From Laguncularia racemosa (lineage: Eukaryota > Streptophyta > Magnoliopsida > Myrtales > Combretaceae), in contig JBBMOL010000013.1 of assembly GCA_037954665.1 (NCBI GenBank), positions 7,254,001-7,318,000 on the forward strand: a DNA stretch of 64,000 nt, given 5' to 3'. A model generated the notes under the pieces. That model was not told the DNA's origin. It worked only from the letters and a program-made list of their open reading frames with translations, and made no database searches. Below, one piece after another: positions 1 through 11,740 of this stretch (position 1 is its first letter; every line of letters starts with the position of its first letter). The position numbers and the translations under genes were made by a program.

Positions 1-870
1 TTGTGTGTACCCAAACCACCTAGGTCAGTTAGCACAAAGCTAGTTAGGAGCCAATATATGCTCAAGATTATTAGAAAATTTTATTTTTGTAAAGTTTTAA
101 AAATACCAAAGACTCAAATGAAAGAAAAAAGAGTTGAAAAATCAAGTATAAAAGTATATAAATATTTAAAAGTAAAAGTATACTTTTCTCTTATGTAAAA
201 TATGAAATATATTAAAGTTTTTATGTGATTATGTGATTTTCTTATGAGAAGATGCATCATTTATAACGAATTGTGATCTTTCAAATGATATGAATTAAAT
301 ATTATGGATGCAAAATGTTGCAATTTTTTGCATTAAATTGTATAAAATCTGCAACTATTGTAAAAATTATGTTACTTGCATTAAGTAAAATGGAATTTAT
401 TAATAAAACAATCAATTTACCTAAAAGACTATTAAGATGAACATGTTAATAATATACAATTGAAAGCATTATGATTATAAATATATAATAAATATTATTA
501 TTTAATTGTATAAAAAATATAATTTATTAAAATTTTATATGATTGTGATATTTTTCTATAAAGATAATACAAAATGCTTCATTTACAAAGAGTTATAATA
601 TATTAATATTTTAAAACAAAACATTTATTAGATACATACCTTGATTCGAGATCGAATTATATATATATATAGATCCACTTTAAAATTTTCCCTTTAATCA
701 AATAATCTTTCTTTAATTTTTTTTTTGGGAACTTTTTAACTCCCATAAATTGGCATTTATTGAGTCTTAAAACCTAACCTTTTCAAAGTAACCATTATTG
801 CCCTTATGTTTTTTTATTAAATCTCCCATTAGCCACAAATTTACATATACACAGTCCATGAGCTTTGTAA

Positions 871-901
<31 letters not shown>

Positions 902-3900
902 CCATAATTGTGGAACCGGTCCTGATCCGGAGACTAAAACCAGTGAAGCGGGCCCACTAGGCTAGGTCACTAACGGGCGGTGAAGCCAGTTTATGTTTTA
1001 CTAACACCCCTAGTTTCATACAAAACCACGTAGATGAAGCATCGAAGATGAAACGTGCAGCGCCGTAGAAGGATGCTAAGTTCTTCATAAAAAGTAATAA
1101 ACTTTCAAAGTGTCTTTCAAATGTTGACACCTGTTGGTCCATCGTGCATAAGAAATTCAATCCGCTTCCTAACGTTTTGCTTACTTTGAAAACAAAAAAA
1201 AAGAAAAGAAGTACAGATTACATATCTTATATATAATTTGTTCACAATTGAATCTACTAGAGATACTCGAGGAAGAGAAACATCATTTATTGGGCGAAAA
1301 GCGTTTCCCACAAGGCCGGTGGAGATCTACTTCTTAACCCAGTCCAATGGTTTTAGACAGTGGTTTTATGAACACTATGTCAAAATAATTACTGCTTCTA
1401 TTTATAAACATGAGATGGATACTAATAGTTATACACCCACTGTACAAATATTCTTAAATATATATATATATATATATATATATAAGATTATTATAGAATA
1501 AGTAAGAGAAAATGCCTTTTTTTTTTTTAATTTCAACTACTATATCAAAACTTTCAGTCCCTTTTAAATAATATATTATTTAGAAGGAATATATTATTAT
1601 TCAGTATTTTAATATATTATTGTTCGGGTGGTTGTTTTGAATATGGTCTTGTTTGTCTGTTTATTTTTATTATTTTTTTCCAACTTTACGAAAAAACATA
1701 TATATAAGAAGGAAATGGAAAAATGGATTTTAATGTATATATATATTTCTTACCAATAGAATCCTATGTACATGTACATCGAGTCGTAAAATAATTTAAA
1801 ATTTCACATTCTTTAGGTGTCTAAGATGGAAGATGTGTGATGGGAGAAGAAAGAAGGAAAAAACTACCATTTCGGATTGAATTTTTAGAATTATAACCCT
1901 CAAAGTACATGCAATCTCATTCCTTATGAATATTACATCTCAAAGCCATCAACAACTTACTCTAAAAAATAAAATGACTACCGTTTTATTACTATAATTT
2001 AATTTAAAATACATAAATAAAGCTATAGTGATAGTGTATACACAAATTAACGAAGACTTATTAAAGAATTTTAATTTCCGTGTTATGACAGATTTGGGTC
2101 AGACATTCCTTGATTTCATCCCATGAAATCCCTTGTTTTTTCAAATAGCTAGGAGTGTTTGAATTTGAAATCGTCTAATGAGTTCATCATTTGGTTCTTT
2201 AAAACTTCGGTTTGGACGAACTCCTCAATTGTTGAGACAAAGTCCTTAAAAACATTGTTGTTTTTTTTTTTTTTTATATTCTATTTCAGCCTTACTTGAT
2301 CGGATCTACGGTAATTAAAATATACTTTTTCTATTCATTTTAATCGCTTAAATAATCTTAGTCCAAATAAAAACCTACACTTAGCAATTTTTTAAAATTA
2401 TTATTTTCCTGGTTGGTTGGAAAGAACTTGAGGTTTATTAATTGATTCCCCATGCCGCGCCATTGTTTTCAAGTGATTTTCTTTTTGTAACTTTTAACAA
2501 AGGGTGGGGTCAGAATATATTCTATATCGGCAACAAATTTTGTTTGAGTATGATGAAGTAAAGTCAAGAGTAAATGAAACTGTATCGATTATAGTCTATA
2601 AACTATATAATATTAAAATATATGCCAAGTCTTTATGGTATCATATAATCAATGCTAATTTTTGAATAGAATATGTCATATTTAAATTTTTACTTTTTTT
2701 TCATTACTCATCAAAAAGAAAAAAAAAGACTGGTTTTAAATTTTAATGTTATGTTATTGAAAATTAACTTTTATTAATAAAATCCTCCGGTTGTCCTTTA
2801 AATTAAAAGCATTTTTCTTATTTTATAAATGGTTAGAGGTTAATTTTAATAAACTAGTAAAATTTTTTTATTGTAATAAATTTTTATTTTTTTATACATC
2901 ACATTATCTACATATATTAATACATTTTGTGAATAGATATGTTTGTAAGTTATAGAAAAAAAAAGAGTAATATGTATGAGCAGGCTGCTGCTCTCGGAGT
3001 TTCAACAAATCAAATTTCACTACAACTTCAAGAAGGCGAACACTACTGCCCGTGCCACAACTAATTTTGGTCAAGTCCAATAGGATCATGATCTATTTTT
3101 GTTAGTGCTGTCGTTAATCTTTTATTAAAGGATTTACTTATTTCGTAATTATTGAGGCTTGTTTATTTCGTAACTATTTCTATCAGTCCACAAATCAATA
3201 TGGTTTATTTTAAATTTTTATTATTATAACATCATGTATTTTTGGTTATAAGCTCAATCATTAGTTACAGTAGCAATATCTAACGGAAAAAAGTTTCAAA
3301 AATTAAAAGAATGAAAACAAAAGATGTCCATATAATAGCTCATAATAATTAAAAAAAAATCTTATAAGATTAAAAATAATATTAAAATACTCATTTAGTG
3401 GTTTTAGGTGTTATGTCAATAATTTAAGAAATTTATTTTCTTAACAAATTCTTCACTTTATTTAGATTATTTATAAAACTTATAATACGAAATTTAAATT
3501 ACAACAATGCATTTTTTTTTTTAAAGTCATTTTTTGAGGTTCTTAGTTAAGAGTCTTACCTTTTCTAAGCACCCTGTAAAATACATAAGAGATCCTAGAA
3601 GGGGGCTCTTAACAGGCACACACCTCCCAATAAAAATGGTCTAATATTGTTAACATAATATCACCTCATTGTTTATGGGAGAAAAGAGGAAAGGACTTGA
3701 ATGATTTTTATTTTTTAAAAATATTATCATACATAATTATTATTTGAAATCATTTAAAAAATGATAATATTATAATGATATCATTAAATTCTTTAATTTT
3801 TTATATAAATATTATCGACCATTAACTCATAAATCGAGCATAATTAAAGAAAATAAAAATTGATATGATGAATTCATCGACCGACAAACAAGAAGATGTT

Positions 3901-4222
3901 CCCTCGGATTGTTTATCAATATTACCAGCTGATAATCTCTGACTGTGATCTTGGAGCAGTACAGTCTGCTGTCGCTGAGATGTGGAAATCCAACGGCTCA
4001 CAGTACCCAACATCATATGATCAGCTAAAATCTTAAACAACCGAGAAAACCCAAAACCAGCGATGAGGCCTGTAGTTTATGGATCACGGTACATGGTTCA
4101 AGAACAGTAGTGCGAGACTTTAAAAAAGAAAAAACCAAACCAAGGGGCTAAGACCAAACCCAAAAAAGCACATTTATCAACACCACAGGCAAAGTCACCA
4201 ACCCCAACCCCCTACCACCTGT
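1..4222. other. AT-rich intergenic region upstream of the HIG1 gene
   Basis: I see no coding sequence that I can support here. The stretch is AT-rich with scattered homopolymers and microsatellites: AT then AG repeats at about 870-901, a TA run at about 1456-1484, and poly-T tracts. Short open frames such as 1238-1501 end in translated TA repeats and match no family I recognise. The last 400 bases are less AT-rich and probably hold the upstream promoter of the gene that starts at 4359. Confidence 0.6.
870..901. repeat. AT/AG compound microsatellite
   Basis: An AT dinucleotide run passes directly into an AG dinucleotide run of about nine units. It lies in non-coding DNA and may be length-polymorphic. 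Confidence 0.9.
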
Positions 4223-4230
4223 CTATAAAT
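4223..4230 (+). promoter_or_regulatory. TATA box of the HIG1-domain gene
   Basis: CTATAAAT lies about 130 bases before the ATG at 4359, in a locally GC-richer patch followed by pyrimidine-rich leader sequence. A transcription start about 30 bases further on would give a 5' leader of roughly 100 nt, which is normal for a plant gene. The site is seen directly; its function is inferred from spacing. Confidence 0.6.
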
Positions 4231-4358
4231 TGAACCTTTCTCCTCTTTGTTTCCTCCCACTTTATCACTTATCAACCATCTTCTACTTCTTAATAACTCT
4301 CTACCCACAAATTCATAGGTGAAAGGAAGAGAGAAACAGTGAAAAAGAAAAAAGAGTT

Positions 4359-5139
4359 ATGGAGGCAATTCAGTCATGGGTTTCAGAGCACAAACTCACC
4401 AGCATTGGTCAGTGATACTGCTTTCTAATTTTGCAAGAGTCAGACTATGCCTTAGTCTGTAATTTAATTATGCAAAGAACTGTAGTCCCTGAGAAAGTGG
4501 GGTTATTCCACTTTTGTGTTCTTTTTTCGCAGGGGCGGTCTGGGCATCTGCCATTGGTGCATCACTAGCTTACTCCCGCACAAAGTCACCTCTTAAACCC
4601 AGTCTCCGACTCATCCATGCTAGGTATTATAAAATTAGAAATAATAATAAGATGTCCAAACAGTGAAGCTCACCGATCATTATACTAAAAAGGATAGTTA
4701 AATTAAATTTTACTTTGAATTACTTGGTGATCGCAAATGTCTACACTTACTTGCCCTACTAATATTACCAGATTTTAGTTTTTAACAGATAGGAAACGTG
4801 TTCCAGTTTTCGCACTTTCTACTTTGCATAAACGAGGTTTTTTGTGTTTTTCTTTAATAATATATACAGTTTACGTACTTATGCCAAACTTTCTTTTTAG
4901 GTGCGTAACCTCGATTTTCCCGTTTTTAAGTAATTTTATGTACAGTATTGGACGCGATGTCGATGTATATGAAATTTTAAGAATTTCTTTTGTACGAACG
5001 TTTTATTAATTCATTGACACTAGTTTGGTGGCTATATGTACACAGGATGCATGCACAAGCTCTCACTCTGGCAGTACTGTCTGGTGCAGCAGCTTACCAT
5101 TTCTATGAAAAACGGTCGGCCGAGCAAGAAAGCAAGTAA
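4359..5139 (+). CDS. HIG1-domain protein (hypoxia-induced, Rcf1/HIGD-like), three exons
   Basis: Three exons join to a 77-residue protein: 4359-4407, 4533-4623 and 5046-5139, with GT-AG introns at both junctions and phases that keep one frame. The product has the HIG1 (hypoxia-induced gene 1) layout: a short amphipathic N-terminus, a first membrane segment at about residues 16-30, a basic loop (R32, K34, K38, R42), the conserved H45-x-R47-x3-Q51 signature, and a second membrane segment at about 52-66. Family members sit in the mitochondrial inner membrane and help cytochrome c oxidase and respiratory supercomplexes assemble or adjust, often under low oxygen. Plant members are usually 75-100 residues, so this one is complete. 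The ATG is the first in the leader and is preceded by purine-rich sequence. A TATA box lies at 4223. The reading is strong; the exact paralogue and any hypoxia response are inferred. Confidence 0.93.
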
Positions 5140-7505
5140 TAAATATTATGGGCGGATCGGTCAAACCTAACCATGAAGAAAGTCCCAACCATATGAAGTG
5201 TGCCAAGATGATTACGAAAAAAAGGGATTGTTGTTTTCTAGTAGTGTTTTATGACAACACATGTCATCTGTGTACTACTTGGGTATCTATCTATCTATCT
5301 ATCTATCTATACATATATATATATATATATATATATATGTACTAAGAAATATGTGTATTGTTATTAATCACGGAGCTTTCTAGTCTATTTGCTGATTTGT
5401 CCGATCGGTAGGAGGTAGGAAACTTAAGATTGTTTCATTTGCAATGAATTTCTGTCGTACATTATTACATGTTATTAATGTTAAGCGTATAATGGTAATG
5501 ACGAAAAGCTTACATTCTCCTATCATTCCAAGTAGATAGAGTCTATTTCATCCTCTTTGTAATTTGAATATGTGTCGGTCCGGCCCAGAATGAAAGAAAT
5601 CTTGTGGAAGATCCACTAAAATTAACTACGTAGATTGTGTTTTAGTTATATTGTTTATGAGAGTTCGATCCCCACTAATTTAGGTTTAGGTCGAGAGTTA
5701 CAGTGTCATGATGTCTTTTCTGTCCTACATACCTACCTAGCTACCGACTTAACGCTGTTATCAAACCATCATTTAGACATTGATCGGAATAATAATAATA
5801 TTTTATTTTCTTTTACTCCATCTTTATTCCTTTCATTTTTCTTCTCCTCCATTTCAAGGAACCAAAGACTAAATATAAATGGGAAGCAAAAGCCAGTAGC
5901 TAGAGATTAGACTAGGCCACTTCAAGCCCATTATATTTGATTGGCCTAAAGAAAAAGCCCTATATATTTTGCTTGTGATACGGTCACATTACGTGTTTGA
6001 TGGGCTAGCTAACAACTCAATGCTTGTCCATCATAAAAGCCCATTTTTATCTTTTTATATTTTCTTCGGTTCCAAACTGGCTGAAATTAAAAAAAAGAAA
6101 AGTATTTTTTTTAATTTATTATTAAAATAGGGTTGAGAAAAAAAATATTAGGCAAATAAGATATTGAAGATACATGCATGTATGAGCCTTTAGTAAAAAA
6201 AAAAATAAAAATTGTATTGATAAAATTGATTTTAGTAATGATAGATTTTTGCTAAGTTACTTTTATTGGAGGTGAGAGGAGCTTATGATTTTTATGGCTC
6301 ATTAAAGTCATGTCTTGACCTTCGTAGAGTAGATGGGATAGGGATAGGATCATTAATAGAGTGGGGATGATGAATGTGGCTTATGGTGTTCTCAACCATA
6401 ACATCTGGAGGAGTGTTCTTACGATGGCTTTGTTAATCTCTCTGGTGTCCTCATTTGACTCTTATACCGTTAATCCAGCAACGTGGTGGTGGTATAGATA
6501 CTAAAGGTGCATACTTCGGGTCTATAGTATCCTACCCCTATTGTGGCTTACTTATACTGAGTGGTAGGGAAAAAAAGTACAACTTTGCTATGATTCTCAA
6601 CTAGCTATACGTTAGTATCGGTTAGGGAAATTGTCATAGGGAAATCTGATGCTAAGTGTGTATGGTGAAGGGCGTCAACTTGGAAGAAGCAAAAAAAAAA
6701 AAAAAAAAAAGCATATTAGCGAAACTTACTCATATAGTTTAGTCAATATAATATTCTAAACACATTTCTTATCAAATGTCTAATTATTGCTTTAGTATGC
6801 TCCATATAGTGGTGGCTGAAACGCCTGTATCACCAGATGTAGTTCAAATACATATCATTACCATATTCTAATAGGATTTTATAAGAGTGATAATCTTTCC
6901 CATGGGTAATGTAAAATGCATGCAACACTATATAATCAATGTTGATTTGGCCTGTAATTTATAATCAACATTGCTAGGTACTTGTTGGAGTGCACCAAAC
7001 TGGTTGCAGATGTGATTTAGGTAGTGCCACTTTATAACGTGAAAGTACATTAACAGTATCCAAGTTGTCCAAACATCTTTGTCCACACAGTAGAATGGGG
7101 GAGGTATGTTAATGAGCTCCTTTAGATAAGATTGCCAAATAACCTAACATTAAATGTTCATAACATTAAACATTCAAAGGTTAATGAAGATATATAATAT
7201 ATGGCAGATAGAAATATATGAAAGAGCAATATAACTGCTGTGGGATCTAGCTATCAAATGTGTCCTTATATGCCTGAATAACATGTGTGGAGTGCCATGT
7301 GGTGTCTTGGGTTTTCTCTATTGAGACACCAAGGGCCTTCTATCCTCTAATGCAATCCCGTAATAGCTCAAGGGACCTATATGTGAGAATCTATCTTATG
7401 CCCATACCTATAGAAAAATTGTTGCTCCCCCAACTCTTGTGTAATAGAGATTGATGTAAGGCACAACTAAAGTTACAATCAAGCCAAACAAATAGAGCCC
7501 CCAAC
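5140..7505. other. Intergenic region, no gene recognised
   Basis: This holds the likely 3' untranslated part of the HIG1 gene, a long compound microsatellite (5284-5338), and AT-rich sequence. From about 6240 to 6690 the base composition is more balanced and ends in a run of 20 A at 6691-6710. This could be the tail of an old retroposed copy, but I found no source sequence and no convincing flanking duplication. The rest shows nothing I can name. Confidence 0.5.
5284..5338. repeat. TATC/TA compound microsatellite
   Basis: About seven TATC units are followed by about 13 TA units, 150 bases after the HIG1 stop codon, probably within or just past its 3' untranslated region. Confidence 0.9.
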
Positions 7506-8683
7506 TAGGGGTGGGAATTGCGGGGCGGGCAAAAAATTTTGACCCGCTGAAGCTGCGGGCCATTTTGACCAGCGCCCGCGTGACCCTCGGGGCGGGGCGA
7601 GCAAGTTCCCGCGGGCGCGGGTTGGCCCGCGGACCCGCAATAAGTGATGAACCCCGTCGGCACTCGAGCACATCAGCACATGTTTAGAAGAAGTCTACGG
7701 TCCACCCAATAAGAAGTTGAAATGCGCCGGTGTACATCTATGCCTTGAAAAGTAACTTGAAAATCAGCCGGTCTGAAAATCAGCCGGTCCAAAAGTGATG
7801 ATGGTCTCAAACTCCCCGACGACACCTGCCTCCCGATTATCGAATGACCTGACTCTAACACCTGAAGGAAGGCGGGTCTTATTCATTCTTCTATGCTGAG
7901 AAACTTCGTAGGTATTAGCACTGAAGATCGGCGGTTCATTAGAGTGCACGGGTGCGGCGCGGGTGCGGGTTCGGGTTGGCCGTATTAGCACTGAAGATCG
8001 ACGGAAAGGATAGGAGGTCCGGCACGCCCATCCATTCCTTTCAAGCTTGATCCCGCCTTAGACTCCTACGTTGTTCGACTAAATTCGTTGGCTCCATGCT
8101 CTATTCGGTCGGAACCCGGTTTGAGAACCTTCTCTCATAGATTCCCTTCACATTTTGTCGACGACGACCTTTTCACCGGCGTCGGGTACGTCTGGACATG
8201 AAGGACTGTCATCTCCGGTTTGTGACTGAGTGTGGAGGGACGGGGGAGGAGTCGAGGGCCTCGTCGAGGACTGTCGACTCGAGGCGAGGACGACGGTCAA
8301 CGGACGAGGGAGGACGGAGGAGTCGGTCAACGGACGAGGGAGGACGGAGGAGTCGAGGTGACGACGATCGACGAACGAGCGTAGAGTCGAGGTGAGGATG
8401 ACGGTCGACGGACGAGCGAGGAGTGGAGGTGAGGATGACGGTCGATGGACGCTGCATATGAGGATGCGGTCGACGGAGTCGAGGACTCGAGGTGACTGGT
8501 GAGGATGGATGAGGATGACACAGGTGCGGGTCGTTGCGGGCCAGCCTGCTTGGCCTGCGGGGCTGGGCGGACTGATTTTGCTAACCCGCGAGATTTGCGG
8601 GCCACTGCGGGCCAGCCCACGACGACCCATGGGCTGGTGCGGGTCGGGGCAGGCCTGCCCATTTGGCCCGCATTACCGTCCTA
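7506..8683. mobile_element. GC-rich non-autonomous element with hAT-like ends
   Basis: A sharply bounded GC-rich island in AT-rich surroundings. The left end TAGGGGTGGGAATTGCGGG and the reverse complement of the right end, TAGGACGGTAATGCGGG, are imperfect inverted repeats of the TAGGG type common in plant hAT elements, and both are followed inward by CGGGC/GGGCC-rich sequence. No 8-bp target duplication is visible, so the ends are approximate. Inside are a 16-bp direct repeat near 7758-7790 and a G/A-rich minisatellite at 8295-8354. Open frames occur on both strands, but they overlap one another, are repetitive in sequence, and show no transposase motif; I treat them as composition artefacts. 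Confidence 0.5.
8295..8354. repeat. 30-bp minisatellite inside the GC-rich element
   Basis: Two exact copies of a 30-bp unit (8295-8324, 8325-8354), with decayed relatives on both sides from about 8270 to 8500 sharing the GACGGTC / GGACGAG core. Confidence 0.85.
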
Positions 8684-8939
8684 TAAGTGCAATGTCTTTC
8701 AAGAGTAGAAGAAACATATAATGGACTAAGCTGCTTGATTTATCTGCAAATGTAAAGCCTCCTAACTGTTGCATAATGTAGGTGTGGATATGACACCTAA
8801 CCATCTCACTGGATGTCCTAACATGCAAAACCCGAAATCTACACTACAACCAAGATAAATTAATTCGTTCACCCTTTATTTACTTTACTAAGTAACTACT
8901 TACACTTAAATGCCCAATCAAGGCTGATGCTAATTGTAG

Positions 8940-9408
8940 TAGCTTAGTCATCAATTGGAAACATAAACTTGACCTCCACATTCTACAAAGTCATAGTGGC
9001 CTTGCCATGGCCCATGTGGAGGGTGTGCATCATAAGCCTCCATTTCCCCTCTAATGTTGTAAAGAGATGCTAATCCAATTGAATGAAGGGAAGGCATGTC
9101 AATCTTATAAACCTAGCTTGCAGCCATTTTAATTACATTTTCAACATTATCATCATCCATAATTAGCATCAACTTGTATCTCATCCCTCATGGAAGCAGT
9201 GCAAATGTCTATAGAATATCTCAACACAAACCATAGTTGGATCGACTACAATGCTTTCATAAATCTTATGCAAGAATTTTCTATAGTTCAAATTTCTATT
9301 CATCTCTAACTTCTTCATCCACCTATTCTCATCATTGGGGACGTCATTACCATACACAATATTTGCTTTCTTGTACACAATAAATTTCACCACCCTAGCC
9401 ATTTCCAA
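8940..9408 (-). pseudogene. Mutator-like transposase N-terminal relic
   Basis: Read on the minus strand from 9408, the translation resembles the N-terminal domain of plant MuDR/MURA transposases: a basic start, a segment YESIVVDPTMVCVEIFYRH, then, after a frameshift near 9183, YKLMLIMDDDNVENVIKM, which fits the 'I.DD.DV..M' block of that domain. An in-frame stop and a further degenerate stretch follow to about 8940. No DDE catalytic core, CCHC zinc knuckle or SWIM domain follows, so this is a fragment. It lies next to 221-bp tandem repeats on its 5' side. Family assignment comes from remembered motif patterns and is moderate. Confidence 0.5.
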
Positions 9409-9459
9409 CCTAATTACATAATGTGTATGTATTTAGTTTCATGAAAAATTGCATAAATT

Positions 9460-10120
9460 CCCCATTGAGTAATTTTGAAAATTTTCTTATCATGCATTCC
9501 AAACAAATATCAAGCATGAATGACTTCTACACTTCTACAACTCCTGCATTTCACATATTTTATTACTACTCTACACACATTATCAAATAATACACATTTT
9601 GTAACTAAAATCTTCAATTATACACATAATATAACTATATCACATTTGGATTTCAAAATTAACTGCACACTAAACAAAACACTCTTTGAGTAATTTTAAC
9701 AAATACCTTTCATGCATTCTAAACAACTATCATGCCTAAATTTTTTTTAAACATTTGCAACTCCCGCATTTTACATATTTTGCTACTACTTCACACACAT
9801 TATGAAATAATACACATTTTTATAATTACAATCTTTAATTGTATACATAGTATAATTATATCACATTTATACTTCAAAATTAACTTCATACTAAACAAAA
9901 CACTTTTTGAGTAATTTTGATAAATACCTTCCATGCATTCTAAACAACTATCATGCCTAAAAACTTTTACACTTTTATAACTCCTGCATTTCATATATTC
10001 TAACACTATAGCACACACATTATTAAATAATACACATTTTTATAATTAAACTCATCATTTCTACACATTATAGAGCTATATCGCATGTGGGTTTTAAAAT
10101 TATCTTTACAAACAAAACAC
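9460..10120. repeat. Three tandem copies of a 221-bp unit
   Basis: The marker TTGAGTAATTTT begins copies at 9465, 9686 and 9907, exactly 221 bases apart. The intervening sequence (CATGCATTC, ACTCCTGCATTTCA, ACACACATTAT, AATAATACACATTTT) recurs in the same order. The third copy ends about 10120. The array lies immediately 5' of the Mutator-like relic in its transcription sense, so it may be the subterminal region of that element. Confidence 0.9.
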
Positions 10121-11391
10121 CCTAAATTGGTACATAAAATGTAAAGTAGCAAAAATGAATTGCATATCTTAGCGAATATGTTCAAATGGATGTTGATTTG
10201 TGCTTGATTGGTGAAAAACCCCCAATTTTTGGTAGTTATCATGTGAAGTGGAAAGTGGAAATTTGCTAGACTTGTGTGTGTTTCAAATGGGAAAAGTGGG
10301 ATTTTGTGTGTGTGTGAGTGTTTTTTTTTTTTTTTTTATGCAAGGAAAAATGCATGCTATAGATGTGTTTTCAATACAATTTTTTTTTTGTATCAAAGGC
10401 TCATGCATTGTATGCGCCTTCAGTACCTTATTCACCTTTTTTTTTTCTTGACCCTATTTTAATAATATTTTTTTGAAAAAAAATGCTTTTTTTTTTTTGG
10501 TATTTTAGCCTCTAAACATTTGTAGGCAAGTGGCACTAGCATTAGCACTCTAGGAAAAAAAGTGAAAACTTGGAGGAAATATGCCCTTGTGTATAAAGAA
10601 CGAGCAAAGGTTCATATGGAGAAAGCTTGATTTAAAAAGGCCATAAGGAGGAATTTGGATCCAAGGAATTAAAATTATAGAAAAGTACATTATTTGGAAG
10701 AGTGTAGAGAACTTAGAGTGATAAGCCGAACTCTAGTTTCATTGACCAAACCTTGGACCTTGAGCATAGGTCTATTGAAAACCATATTGATTATATTTTG
10801 TTATATCTTCTTCACATTTTTAAAATGAAATGAACTTAATTGTTAGGTGATCAAGATCAAATGTGAACTAGAGTCCTAAAATGAGAGTTAAAAGTATACA
10901 AAGAAGTGATTGATGCTTTTTTGGCTTGCACAATGCGAAATGCTCTACCTAAAAGAATTCGAATGAGTAATTATAGTCTTTTTTTTCTTTTAATGTTACC
11001 TAAATTGATTGACATTGGTTGGTGGTCCCTTAATGCAAGGCTTTGTGTTTGGATTGTTGATGAACTATTAGTGCTAGCATATGCAAATTTGGGATGAAGT
11101 AACTTATTCTTGTTAATGCCACCAAGGTTGGTGATAAATTGAAATAGGTGAGTTACAAATCAGCTATCTGTGATTGGTCTTGGAAAGCAGGTGTACCATG
11201 CATTAGTTACTTAATACGATGTTGGATACATAAGCTGTAGGCTATCTACTAATGGTAAAAAGAAAAAAATAGATTGAGAAATCAAATGAAATGGTTTTTG
11301 ATATAGGCATCAAGGTTTGCAACCTTTGAAATAAAGGTCAAGGACAAACTATCAAACATAACCATTCAAGAAACTATGATTGGCTCTACCC
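10121..11391. other. Unassigned AT-rich stretch between the Mutator relic and the copia relic
   Basis: Homopolymer T and A runs lie near 10320-10340 and 10480-10500. Short open frames, such as 10906-11097, have no recognisable motif. I see no gene. Confidence 0.5.
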
Positions 11392-11740
11392 TATTAGGTT
11401 TATTTTATAAATAAGCTATATAGAGATCAAAGATATTGTTTTTTATTTTGTGATGGATAACATTAGAAATAATAAAAGCTAATAAGTTGTTAACTTTGGA
11501 TATATATATATATATATGGTTGTGGTCCTCCACTCAGAAATGATGCTATTCTATTCTTTCTAATAACCCATCATTAGAAAGAATAAGAGACAAGAAATCT
11601 CTAAGGAATATTCTACTAAGTTGGAAGAATATACCATCACATCAAATAAAAAAGATTCACAAGTCATAAATTTAGGTATGCTTTTGTTCTTTACTTTTAT
11701 ATTTTGTGCCATAATTTTGCATCTTACCAGAATCACTTTA
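11392..11740 (+). repeat. 5' LTR of the copia relic
   Basis: It matches the right LTR over shared blocks such as AACCCATCATTA.AAAGA and CATCAAATAAAA. A deletion of about 125 bases follows the first 30 bases. The 3' boundary is approximate because copia integrase-like sequence starts at about 11738. Confidence 0.75.

Noticed and set aside
6240..6710. LINE or processed-gene copy ending in A20
   Set aside because: The A-tract is present but no coding similarity and no flanking duplication could be identified.
8148..8721. Several overlapping open frames on both strands in the GC-rich island (up to 160 codons)
   Set aside because: They overlap each other, follow the minisatellite, and show no domain; high GC simply lowers stop frequency.
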